From: JAEUIE01 sp047602475
GTDB taxonomy: Bacteria; Planctomycetota; Planctomycetia; Gemmatales; HRBIN36
DNA length: 64,000 nucleotides
Reading direction: 5' to 3'
NCBI GenBank assembly: GCA_047602475.1
Contig: JASGHE010000002.1
Span: 930,001 to 994,000, forward strand
A model generated the notes under the pieces. That model was given only the letters and a program-made list of their open reading frames with translations. It had not been told where the DNA came from and searched no databases. Numbering within the stretch: position 1 is the first letter of the stretch; each line of letters starts with the position of its first letter. The position numbers and the translations under genes were made by a program. Positions 8,526 through 16,330 of the stretch are shown piece by piece.

Positions 8526-8918
8526 TTATGGTTTTACCGGGGTTGTGAAAGGGAGTTTCACTGGCTCTTCTGCCGTCGTTTCCTCATCTTCCAGGTCTTC
8601 GTCATCATCAACTGGGCGAAGTGGGGGGGCGTCTTTAATCTTGTGGACCAGCTCTTCCATGCGCTTGCCAGGCTTAAAGGTCACCACATTCTTGGGGGGT
8701 ACATCCACTCGTTCACCAGTTCGAGGGTTGCGTGCCTTGCGAGCAGCCCGCTGCTTGACCTCAAATACACCGAAATTACGTAGCTCGATACGGTGATCGC
8801 TGTTATTGACGAGGGTCTCAATAATGGCATCAAACGTCATTTGAACAATTTCTTTAGTCTTGAGCTGGGTCAGTCCCAGAATGTCGGCGATGTCTTTGAC
8901 GATCTCTTTCTTTGTCAC
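8526..8918 (-). CDS. HU/IHF-family DNA-binding protein with acidic tail
   Basis: 130 residues. The first ~95 follow the HU/IHF fold: KDIADILGLTQLKTKEIV, then the beta-arm with RNFGVFEVKQRAARKARNPRT and VDVPPKNVVTFKPGK. Unlike plain HU (about 90 residues), it has a C-terminal tail rich in Asp/Glu (DDDEDLEDEETTAEE) ending in prolines. It bends or packages DNA as a dimer in the nucleoid. The start is GTG at 8918, supported by a strong AAGGAG six bases upstream. It is probably monocistronic. Confidence 0.93.
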   Translation of the reverse strand: MTKKEIVKDIADILGLTQLKTKEIVQMTFDAIIETLVNNSDHRIELRNFGVFEVKQRAARKARNPRTGERVDVPPKNVVTFKPGKRMEELVHKIKDAPPLRPVDDDEDLEDEETTAEEPVKLPFTTPVKP

Positions 8919-9046
8919 GTGCCACTCCTTCGATTGAACACAACGTCAAGACAACCAGCTAGACTTATTTGATGAAAGTCTAGTAATATCAAGAAGTAAT
9001 GTCAAGAACGATGCTGCTGCAGTGATGTACTTACGTCGAATGAGAA

Positions 9047-9152
9047 AGGAGCCAGAAGCCAGGAGCCAGAAGCGAGAAGAAGACTTGTTGCACCAAATTT
9101 GAGACTTTCAGCCTGTTCTGACCTATTCTGGCTACTGGCTCCTGGCTCCTTT
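9047..9152. repeat. inverted pair of GGAGCCAGGAGCC repeats
   Basis: AAGGAGCCAGAAGCCAGGAG on the left and the complementary CTGGCTCCTGGCTCC type on the right enclose about 50 bases. Together they fill the gap before rfbB. Related words occur at 23973-24002, 40876-40907 and 43539-43568. Confidence 0.7.
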
Positions 9153-9177
9153 TGGCAAGTCCTTGGAATTATCAACC

Positions 9178-10182
9178 ATGATTAAAACAGTCATCACCGG
9201 CGGTTGCGGTTTCATAGGCAGCAATTTGATTCGCTGGCTCCTCAAGCACCGCAAGGATTGGCACATCATCAACTTAGATAAACTGACCTACGCAGGAAAC
9301 CTGGAGAATCTGGCTGGTATCCACTCAGATCGGTACGAGTTTGTCCATGGCGATGTCACCAATCGTGAGTTCGTCCAAATGGTGATTCAGCAAGGTGTCG
9401 CTCAGGTGCTTCACCTGGCTGCGGAGAGCCATGTCGATCGCAGCATCATGGATGCAGGTCCTTTCATTCATACCAATGTGGTCGGCACCCAGGTACTTCT
9501 CGATGTCTGTCGGGCCGCCAAAGTGAAGCGGTATGTGCAGGTCTCGACCGATGAAGTCTATGGCAGCCTGGGGGCGACGGGGCTCTTCAGTGAAGAAACG
9601 CCACTGGCCCCGAACAGCCCCTACTCAGCCAGCAAAGCCGCCGCCGATCTGCTGGTTCGCAGCTATCACCATACCTATGGCATGGATGTGATCACCACGC
9701 GCTGCTCGAACAACTATGGCCCCTATCAGTTTCCTGAAAAGTTGATCCCGCTCTTCGTCTCCAATCTGCTCAACGATCAACAAGTCCCTGTCTATGGTGA
9801 TGGCCAACAAGTACGTGACTGGATTCATGTCGAAGATCATTGCCGGGGTATCGTCGCTGCCTGCGAGAAAGGCAGATCAGGCGAAACGTACAACTTCGGC
9901 GGCGAAGCAGAACGCACCAACATGCAACTCACCCGAAGGTTGCTTGAGATACTGAAGAAGTCCGATTCACTCATCAAGTACGTCGCCGATCGCCCAGGCC
10001 ACGACCGCCGCTATGCCATCGATTGCAGCAAAGCCAAGCGAGAACTGGGTTGGACACCCCAGGTGAGTTTCGAGGCAGGCTTGGAACAGACGGTGCAGTG
10101 GTATCTGCAAAACCGCCCCTGGGTCGACCACATCCGCAGCGGCGAATATCGGGAATATTACCAGAAGCAGTATGGGTCATAA
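9178..10182 (+). CDS. rfbB: dTDP-glucose 4,6-dehydratase
   Basis: Converts dTDP-glucose to dTDP-4-keto-6-deoxyglucose for deoxysugars of surface polysaccharides. 334 residues from the ATG at 9178; an in-frame TTG at 9163 is possible but adds only five residues. It is an extended SDR: NAD-binding GGCGFIGSN at 8-16, catalytic T124-D125-E126 of STDEVYG, and Y149xxxK153 in SPYSASKAA. Substrate-binding NNYGPYQFPEKLIPLF is typical of RmlB. No other rml genes adjoin it, so it is a stand-alone gene. Confidence 0.95.
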   Translation: MIKTVITGGCGFIGSNLIRWLLKHRKDWHIINLDKLTYAGNLENLAGIHSDRYEFVHGDVTNREFVQMVIQQGVAQVLHLAAESHVDRSIMDAGPFIHTNVVGTQVLLDVCRAAKVKRYVQVSTDEVYGSLGATGLFSEETPLAPNSPYSASKAAADLLVRSYHHTYGMDVITTRCSNNYGPYQFPEKLIPLFVSNLLNDQQVPVYGDGQQVRDWIHVEDHCRGIVAACEKGRSGETYNFGGEAERTNMQLTRRLLEILKKSDSLIKYVADRPGHDRRYAIDCSKAKRELGWTPQVSFEAGLEQTVQWYLQNRPWVDHIRSGEYREYYQKQYGS

Positions 10183-10183
10183 C

Positions 10184-10275
10184 TTGATCCCGGAGGGATC
10201 ACAGCTAATAGCCGGTGGTCGAAGACCACCGGTAAAAGAACAATGTCTTCTTCAAGCACCCCGGTAGGGGTGTTG
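10184..10275. repeat. series of three small hairpins
   Basis: Three consecutive palindromes: TGATCCCGGAGGGATCA, CCGGTGGTCGAAGACCACCGG and CACCCCGGTAGGGGTG. A similar TTGATCCCGAAGGGA word occurs at 36669. The first could terminate rfbB; the set resembles dispersed intergenic hairpin repeats. Confidence 0.55.
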
Positions 10276-10360
10276 TACTATCAAGAAGATGTCATACTTC
10301 ACGATTGCCAACTTGTTCGATTCCAAATTACCCCACTAGAAGATGAGTCTTCCCATAGCA

Positions 10361-10864
10361 TCACCTCCTCGACGCTCGTATTACACAAACAGCCAACGCC
10401 AGAAACCCCAGCGCCCCCACGATCCACATCAAATCGTGAGCAAAGACCACCGTCGCATTAAACCACATGAACAGCAGAAACCCCTGAATCAGTGCTGATT
10501 TCCAACGGTTTCGTGCTAGATATACCACGGGCCACAGCCACCACCACAGCACATCGATCAGCCAAACGATCAACATCAGATAGTTGAAATAAATGCCAGC
10601 TCCCAGGCCTCCCTGTACTTTCGTTGCATTCCAAGCTGCATCATGCGACCAATGATGCACCACATGAAACGCCAGGCAAACATGGATTCCGAAGATGCCC
10701 CAGCCCAGCGTCCAGAGCAGCCGTAACAACTTCGGTTCGACCCGTCGTGTCCAGCCGATCAGTGTCAGCAGATAACACGCAAAGCACAGCCACGCCGAGC
10801 CACGCACCAGTAGATCACGAGTAAAGGGGTCGATCACCATCTGATCAATGTACCAACGAAGCAA
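10361..10864 (-). CDS. integral membrane protein of unknown function
   Basis: Up to 167 residues, strongly hydrophobic, with about four or five membrane segments (for example WLCFACYLLTLIGW, IYFNYLMLIVWLIDVLWWWL and IVGALGFLALAVCV) and several histidines in the loops (FHVVHHWSHD). The longest start overlaps a GC hairpin at 10861-10887; the Met at 10840 is an alternative that avoids it. I do not recognise the family. Confidence 0.7.
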   Translation of the reverse strand: MLRWYIDQMVIDPFTRDLLVRGSAWLCFACYLLTLIGWTRRVEPKLLRLLWTLGWGIFGIHVCLAFHVVHHWSHDAAWNATKVQGGLGAGIYFNYLMLIVWLIDVLWWWLWPVVYLARNRWKSALIQGFLLFMWFNATVVFAHDLMWIVGALGFLALAVCVIRASRR

Positions 10865-10887
10865 CCCAGGCAGAGCGCCTGGGTTGC
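10861..10887 (-). terminator. hairpin after the proline-rich lipoprotein gene
   Basis: Stem GCAACCCAGGC / GCCTGGGTTGC about 25 bases past the stop of the lipoprotein gene. No T tract follows. It overlaps the 5' end of the membrane protein gene. Confidence 0.5.
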
Positions 10888-10912
10888 ATCTTGATCGAAC
10901 TGGATGATCAGC

Positions 10913-11278
10913 TTACTGACCAGGATTCATCGGAACACCTGGATTCATAGGCACGCCACCGTTGGCTGGGCCAGGCATCGCAGGAGCAGGCATACCGGGG
11001 TTGACCGGCATCTGAGCAGGTGGCTGCATGTTAGGCTGCACGTTGCGATTGGGGTACTGATACTGTTCAGGATTAGCGTCAGCCATCGCCTTCTGCATCG
11101 AAGTGAGTTCCTTCGAGTGCGGGTAGGTGGGAGCAGGCTGAATGTAATCGGGCTTGTCGTGGAGATAATCAGGAGAAGGCAGAGTCATGCCGCCCACCCA
11201 CGTCTGGCAGCCCAGGCTTGCGCCGAGCAGACAGCCAACGAAGCTGAGCGTTACCATCGTTCGTGTTGTCCGCTTCAT
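10913..11278 (-). CDS. proline/methionine-rich lipoprotein
   Basis: 121 residues from the ATG at 11278. The N-terminus MKRTTRTMVTLSFVGCLLGA, then SLGC, is a lipoprotein signal with cysteine at the lipobox. The mature part is low-complexity, with repeating short units PMNPGVPMNPG, MPAPAMPGPANG and NVQPNMQPPAQ; this is likely an extended, surface-exposed chain. Function unknown. The longer frame reaching 11392 adds a non-hydrophobic N-terminus and is less likely. Confidence 0.75.
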   Translation of the reverse strand: MKRTTRTMVTLSFVGCLLGASLGCQTWVGGMTLPSPDYLHDKPDYIQPAPTYPHSKELTSMQKAMADANPEQYQYPNRNVQPNMQPPAQMPVNPGMPAPAMPGPANGGVPMNPGVPMNPGQ

Positions 11279-11515
11279 CCCTTGAGCCCCCACTGAAATA
11301 CACCAGCGTCGTAATCGCCGAGAGCCGGCGGTTGTATATCTCGTAGAGGAATGCCCCTCTTGCATCTCTGCAAGAAGAGCATCCCCGTCCAAAACAGTAT
11401 CGGCTGGGGCTTTGGCGAGGCTTCAACGAATTTAGCGAATCTCCTGAAGAGAAGGGCTGTATTATGCTCAGACCCTGCTATCATGTGACGACCTGGTAAT
11501 CTGGGAAAGCGAACG

Positions 11516-12301
11516 ATGCCCGGAAAGCGATCTAAACAATCCACTGTGGGGTCATGGATGCAACGCCTCCGAAAGCTGCTGACGCAAACTACCGCTGCCC
11601 GGCATAGTCCGCCTCGACAGCACCCGCTGGTCTATCAGTGGGTGGAATCGCCGGGCCGAAGCACGTTGCCTCGTGGCCGAGTGCGCCCGACACGTCCACT
11701 GCCACCTCCAACGATGATGGGGCTGGCCCCGATTCCGTTCGACTTCACTTCCCACATGAAGCTGCTTTGCGAAGACCTTATTCGCAGAATCCCCGACCTG
11801 GCCCATATCGATCTCAGCCGCGTGCTGCTCACCATCACTCGTGCCCGGACCCGTCGGCCTCATGGCTTACAGGCCAAGGTCACGCCGCTGCGCTTCAAGC
11901 ATGGTAAGCTCACCCAGAAGCGGCGAGGCTGGATGTATCAGGTGCAGCAGTATTACGTCGGCGAGGTGGAGATGCTCTACCTCATGTCGTTCTGCCTGCC
12001 CCGCTTCCTCGATCTGCCGTTTGAAGAGAAGATGATCACCATCGTCCACGAACTCTTCCACATCGGCCCCGACTTCGATGGTGACCTTCGCCGACATACC
12101 GGTCGCTACTATCAGCATTCCCACAGCAAGAAGAAGTACGATCAGCTCATGCACACCTACGTCGAAGCTTATTGGAAGACGAGCCCTGACCGCAGCCTGT
12201 CCGACTTTCTCCATAATAGCTTTGAACAACTCCACGAACGCCATGGCTCCGTTCAGGGCATCATCGTCCCTGTCCCGAAACTCGTCCCCCTATTAAGCTG
12301 A
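11516..12301 (+). CDS. putative zinc metallopeptidase-like protein (HExxH)
   Basis: 261 residues. The core carries ITIVHELFHIGPDFDGDLRR: an HExxH zinc motif at H178-E179-xx-H182 with further histidines (H194, H201, H203) in RRHTGRYYQHSHSKKKYDQL that could supply the third ligand. The basic N-terminal ~65 residues are low-complexity and lack a signal peptide, so a cytosolic protein is expected. The family is not identified with certainty; it resembles putative metallopeptidases described only by this motif. Downstream, after a 60-base gap, lies a NYN-domain gene on the same strand. Confidence 0.7.
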   Translation: MPGKRSKQSTVGSWMQRLRKLLTQTTAARHSPPRQHPLVYQWVESPGRSTLPRGRVRPTRPLPPPTMMGLAPIPFDFTSHMKLLCEDLIRRIPDLAHIDLSRVLLTITRARTRRPHGLQAKVTPLRFKHGKLTQKRRGWMYQVQQYYVGEVEMLYLMSFCLPRFLDLPFEEKMITIVHELFHIGPDFDGDLRRHTGRYYQHSHSKKKYDQLMHTYVEAYWKTSPDRSLSDFLHNSFEQLHERHGSVQGIIVPVPKLVPLLS

Positions 12302-12361
12302 ATGTGTGTAATCTAATTGTGCTCCGGGTCGCGTCAGCGCCCGGAGCACCCAAACAAAATC

Positions 12362-12958
12362 ATGCTCACCCTCATCGATGGCTACAACCTGCTCTTCAGT
12401 CTCGGCATGATCCCCAGCCCCGTCAAAGAGGGCGATCTGCAACGAGCTCGTCAAAGTCTGCTCACCATGCTCGCTGACGCTCTCGGCGAGAAGGGCAAGT
12501 CCTGCACTGTCGTCTTCGATGCTACCCGCGCCCCCTCCCGTGCTCCCGGCGACACTTTCTTCAAAGGCATCGATGTCCGCTTCACCAAACGGCGCGAAGA
12601 AGCCGACGACATGATCAAGTTCATGATCAAGCAATGCACAGTTCCGAAACAACTGACCGTGATTTCTTCCGATCATCGCCTCGTCGAAGCTGCCACCCGC
12701 AAACGAGCGACTTCTGTGAAGGCAGATGAATTCCTCGATTGGCTCGACCGTCAGAAGCCCGGCTTCGTGCCAACACCAACAGCACCACAAGTCAGCCCCG
12801 AAGAAAGTGCCGGCTGGCTGAAAGCCTTCGCTGACGTTGATACTGAGTTAGCCGATGCCACCAACTTTCCAGAAGAGAGCTGGCTCAAACGGATGCAGAT
12901 CGACGAGAACGACCTCGGCGACATACGCAAGAAGCATCGGATGAAGCCGAAGGAGTGA
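12362..12958 (+). CDS. NYN-domain (YacP-like) putative ribonuclease
   Basis: 198 residues from the ATG at 12362. The PIN-like NYN fold is shown by MLTLIDGYNLLF with Asp6, TVVFDATRAP, REEADDMIKFMI and VISSDHRLVEAA, which place the conserved acidic residues expected for Mg2+ binding. YacP proteins of this type are thought to cleave RNA. The ~60-residue C-terminal extension has no recognised domain. It may be cotranscribed with the HExxH protein 60 bases upstream. The longer upstream frame has no signal or domain, so the ATG next to the domain start is preferred. Confidence 0.85.
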   Translation: MLTLIDGYNLLFSLGMIPSPVKEGDLQRARQSLLTMLADALGEKGKSCTVVFDATRAPSRAPGDTFFKGIDVRFTKRREEADDMIKFMIKQCTVPKQLTVISSDHRLVEAATRKRATSVKADEFLDWLDRQKPGFVPTPTAPQVSPEESAGWLKAFADVDTELADATNFPEESWLKRMQIDENDLGDIRKKHRMKPKE

Positions 12959-12960
12959 GC

Positions 12961-13147
12961 GGCGCTGTGGCACGGTCTCGCGCTGTGGCACGGTCTCCTG
13001 ACCGTGCCACTCTGGTCGACCGCAGGTCTCCCGTGATGACAGAAAGTTCAATGTTGATTCAGGAGACGTTCGGTCAATCGCCAGTGGCACGGTCGGGAGA
13101 CCGGCCACAGCGCAGAGGTCAATCGCCGTGGCCTCACGACCGTGCCA
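12961..13147 (+). repeat. GCGCTGTGGC palindromic repeat, copy 1
   Basis: About 130 bases bounded by inverted ends GCGCTGTGGC and GGCCACAGCGC, with inner hairpins such as GTGGCACGGTC / GACCGTGCCAC. Part of the left end is duplicated at 12961-12980, and an extra half-hairpin follows on the right. The sister copy at 15860-15992 is in the same orientation, so the two flank nadV-nadM as direct repeats. Confidence 0.85.
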
Positions 13148-13168
13148 ACTCACTATGGCACGCAGGAA

Positions 13169-14605
13169 CTATTGCTCAATTAATCTCAAGGAAACCAGCC
13201 CTTCCGATGCCCGTTGTCTAACCTCAGCAAAGCTTGAAGTTTTCAAGCAACGGCCATTTTCATAGACGGTCTCGAAGAGAGAAGTATCCGTTGCCACCAC
13301 TTGATCACTCCGCTTGGTGGCTAGCTTCCCATCTGGCGTTCGCACCAGTTCCAGCCGTCCTGCCTTCGATGCTTTGCCTTTATCTCCAACCGGTGATTTG
13401 AACACATCACGCCATTGTCCGTTGACTCTCAAAGCAGAGCACTTCATGGCAAACTTCATGGTGTCACGATTGACCTGTTGCAGCAATCCCCCACCCATAC
13501 CGAATGCAATGTTATCGGCAGAGAACTGATGCTGTACCAGCTTTGCCAGGCATTCTTCGATTGAACGGAAGTTCATTCCATCACCCTGAATAATACGGAC
13601 GTGTTTGAGTACCCGGTAACCTTTCGAGTTGGTCGTGGTTCCGAATTGCCTGGCCAGTATCTGTGTCACTTGAAGAACCGTCTCGGTAGGGTCGCCAGAA
13701 TCGGGTCGGATCACCACGGTAGCGCCCGACTGGACGACCTCGTCTCGGAGCTCCTGCCCCCAAATATGTTCACAAGCCTGATAGATATCGTAGCTGTCGC
13801 TGACCACGGCCAATACCTTGTTCGGTTGGGCAAACTGTTGCAGCATGTTGCGATAGGCATCTCGCTCATGCTCTCTTCCCCAACTGGTGATTGTGCTGTG
13901 CTCAGCAGCTGGAATGGAAAAGCCGGCCATGGGCTCATCGTAATAGCGTCTTGCTGCCAATAAGGCTGTGACCGTATCTGTCCCTTGAAAGTTGACCAGG
14001 TGGGCCATCCCGCCCAGCGCTGCAGACTCCAGACTGGAGACCCCGCGAGCGCCGAAATCATGCAGCTTAAATGGAATTTGTCCGTGGGGATCGTCACTGG
14101 TTTGCTCAAGGTACCGAAGAATGATCGTTTTCACGACTGCCGAGAGAGTTGCTACCGTTGTCGGATACCAGATAGCACGGAGCATTTCCGTTTCAAGATA
14201 ACTGGTCAGCCAGTAGAACTCAGGATCGGTATTTTCAACAGTAAGCATGGCCTGATGCACAGGGATGACACTACCCTCAGGTACTGCTCGAATTCGGATG
14301 GGTAGACGGCCTGCATGTTTTCGGACAAGGTTACGCCAGCCTTCCTGGTTAAACGGAACACCATGAGCAGCAAAGAGTGATGCTGCTTCATGAATGTCAT
14401 CCATCGTGACGGGAGTGGCGAGATATTCACGCAGGTAGGCTTGAAGCCCAAAAAAAAGAGCATGACTGAAGAGTCCGCCACGCGACTCGACATAGCTGAA
14501 ATTGATTTCCGCACCTGGCGGATATTGCAGCCAGTGTGAGGCTTTGTACGAATCAGTTCGTATGAGTAGATTCCGGCCCAGTGCAAACCCATTCGATGCA
14601 GACAT
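13169..14605 (-). CDS. nadV: nicotinamide phosphoribosyltransferase
   Basis: Makes nicotinamide mononucleotide from nicotinamide and PRPP, the first step of the short NAD salvage route. 478 residues, the usual length of NadV/NAMPT. Signatures are IRTDSYKASHWLQYPPG near the N-terminus, KLHDFGARGVSS, RPDSGDP (phosphate binding) and AFGMGGGLLQ. The start has AAAGGAGC seven bases upstream. It is downstream of, and 60 bases from, the adenylyltransferase-Nudix gene, so the pair forms an operon that turns nicotinamide into NAD in two steps. Confidence 0.95.
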   Translation of the reverse strand: MSASNGFALGRNLLIRTDSYKASHWLQYPPGAEINFSYVESRGGLFSHALFFGLQAYLREYLATPVTMDDIHEAASLFAAHGVPFNQEGWRNLVRKHAGRLPIRIRAVPEGSVIPVHQAMLTVENTDPEFYWLTSYLETEMLRAIWYPTTVATLSAVVKTIILRYLEQTSDDPHGQIPFKLHDFGARGVSSLESAALGGMAHLVNFQGTDTVTALLAARRYYDEPMAGFSIPAAEHSTITSWGREHERDAYRNMLQQFAQPNKVLAVVSDSYDIYQACEHIWGQELRDEVVQSGATVVIRPDSGDPTETVLQVTQILARQFGTTTNSKGYRVLKHVRIIQGDGMNFRSIEECLAKLVQHQFSADNIAFGMGGGLLQQVNRDTMKFAMKCSALRVNGQWRDVFKSPVGDKGKASKAGRLELVRTPDGKLATKRSDQVVATDTSLFETVYENGRCLKTSSFAEVRQRASEGLVSLRLIEQ

Positions 14606-14665
14606 GTGAAAGCTCCTTTCACGTTGGCTCCGTCAACCGAAGCTGTGGAAAATGGTAGCAGGCTG

Positions 14666-15736
14666 TCAGGTGGCGCCAAGCCCTCCCAGGAAGTGGTTGG
14701 CAATAAAGTAATGGTCTTCGTAAATCTGGTTCTGCATGCCCAGGAATGTTGAGATCGGAAACCAGCGTGCTTCGGCAGCATCATCGCTACCACGCACTTC
14801 ACTGAGGCCCGTCCACTGGTTGTGACCAAGTTCAAAATAGAAAGCATGCGTAATGGTTCTGCCCCGCTGTGAGCGATCGGGAGCATCAAAGACATGATTG
14901 CTCTTTATGCTGCCCACGAGAACAGGCCCTGGCACTTTCAATCGGGTTTCTTCTCGTAGTTCACGTATGCACGCATCCAACAGACGTTCATGCTGTCCCA
15001 CAAAGCCGCCTGGCAGCGCCCAGGTGTCTTTGCCTGGATGGAACTTGCGTTGCACCAGAAGGATGTATCCTACTTCGACAACCACAGCATCTACCGTCGT
15101 GAAGATGGGAGGGAAATCGCTTTCGGCATAGCGGTATTTACTCTGGTAATCCACTAAGAACTTGCGTTCTTCTACTAGGTGAAGATAGTCCTGTGTTTTA
15201 GCAAAGCTGTCCAGAAACGAGCTTGTACCATCAGGCAGATCGGCTGGTGCCAGCTCATGCCGGTGTTCTTGGTCAAAATAGCTGTCGCGGATTTTGCTAG
15301 CGTTTAAGCTCTCGACCATTGGGCAACCGACGTACTCCCAATCCGGAAAGAGCTTCAAGTAATAACTGCTGGCATCCTTGAGATGACCTAACAAAGCCAC
15401 CTTAGTCTCTTCAGGCTTGGCGCCATCTTCAACGATAAGTCTCTCAACATGGGCTTTCACCGATGTTAACCAGAGTTGATCATTGTAAGGCGAATCACTG
15501 ATCCCCACGACGCTGACACGAACCTGTTCGCCACTGCGTAAGCAGGCGCGAATCATGCGTTCACGTTCATCAATGGTAAAGGGATTCTTAAAACTGCGTG
15601 GTTGATGGCAAGAGCCAATAACAACAACAACACGCTCTGCCAGTCGCAAAGCTTCTTGAAGTAAACGCAGATGTCCGAAGTGAACTGGCTGAAACCGTCC
15701 GATGAACACGGCATATCGATACTGACGTGCTGGCAT
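14666..15736 (-). CDS. nadM: bifunctional NMN adenylyltransferase / Nudix hydrolase
   Basis: 356 residues from the ATG at 15736; a TTG at 15751 would add five. The N-terminal half is a nucleotidyltransferase: FIGRFQPVHFGHLRLL with the HxGH motif and SLNASKIRDSYF as the second phosphate-binding motif. This joins NMN to ATP to give NAD. The C-terminal half (from about residue 200) is a Nudix hydrolase with the box GGFVGQHERLLDACIRELRE, then ETRL; in cyanobacterial homologues it acts on ADP-ribose. First gene of the operon with nadV. Repeat copies lie outside both ends of the pair. Confidence 0.95.
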   Translation of the reverse strand: MPARQYRYAVFIGRFQPVHFGHLRLLQEALRLAERVVVVIGSCHQPRSFKNPFTIDERERMIRACLRSGEQVRVSVVGISDSPYNDQLWLTSVKAHVERLIVEDGAKPEETKVALLGHLKDASSYYLKLFPDWEYVGCPMVESLNASKIRDSYFDQEHRHELAPADLPDGTSSFLDSFAKTQDYLHLVEERKFLVDYQSKYRYAESDFPPIFTTVDAVVVEVGYILLVQRKFHPGKDTWALPGGFVGQHERLLDACIRELREETRLKVPGPVLVGSIKSNHVFDAPDRSQRGRTITHAFYFELGHNQWTGLSEVRGSDDAAEARWFPISTFLGMQNQIYEDHYFIANHFLGGLGAT

Positions 15737-15859
15737 TTGGGAATCCCCCAAACTGTGTTGCGATCAACTCGCTAAATTAATTATACCTTTTGATTCGTCA
15801 CAAAGTCAAGTTGCCCTCAAGGGATAATATCCAGTATTTCAAGCGGAAGACAACATTTC

Positions 15860-15992
15860 GCGCTGTGGCCGGTCTCCTGACCGTGCCACTTTGGCCGACC
15901 GCAGGTCTCCTGTGATGGCATTAACTTCTACGTCGATTCAGGAGACCTTCGGTCAATCGCCAGTGGCTCGGTCAGGAGACCGGCCACAGCGC
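15860..15992 (+). repeat. GCGCTGTGGC palindromic repeat, copy 2
   Basis: 133 bases with inverted ends GCGCTGTGGCC / GGCCACAGCGC and inner complementary words GGTCTCCTGACCG and CGGTCAGGAGACCG. It is highly similar along its length to the copy at 12961-13147, including the non-palindromic centre (GTTGATTCAGGAGAC there against GTCGATTCAGGAGAC here). Confidence 0.85.
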
Positions 15993-16330
15993 AGACTCTC
16001 CTGTTTCCCCGTTGCATCTCCCCCGGCAGACGGTATGATGCCTACAGTGAATCGTTTTCCCATCGCTCCGGGTATTTTCCCAGTGCGATGTTACCCATAG
16101 CCGCCCGTACCAGACGTTTCGACTGACGGGGTTTACCCCCTCTGACACTCAGCTTTCCAACCTTTAGGGATCGATGACCAGCAGAAGTCTCTACCATTCA
16201 TCGACGGCACTTATTCCAGACCCCGATTGGGTGTCTGTGCCGCTCTGTTGCCTGCTCACCATCGTTCTGAGTGAATCCGCATCGTCCGGTCCGTCGGCTG
16301 CATTTGCTGCCGTAAAGGACACTAACACCC
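15993..16330. other. non-coding leader before rny
   Basis: Nearly 340 bases with no convincing gene. A 77-residue frame starting at 16174 runs into rny out of frame and lacks recognisable features. The region presumably holds the rny promoter and 5' leader, but I cannot place promoter hexamers with confidence. Confidence 0.4.

Noticed and set aside
10904..11296. 130-residue plus-strand frame over the proline-rich lipoprotein
   Set aside because: The minus strand gives a clean lipobox signal peptide and stop, while this frame is His/Arg-rich with no pattern.
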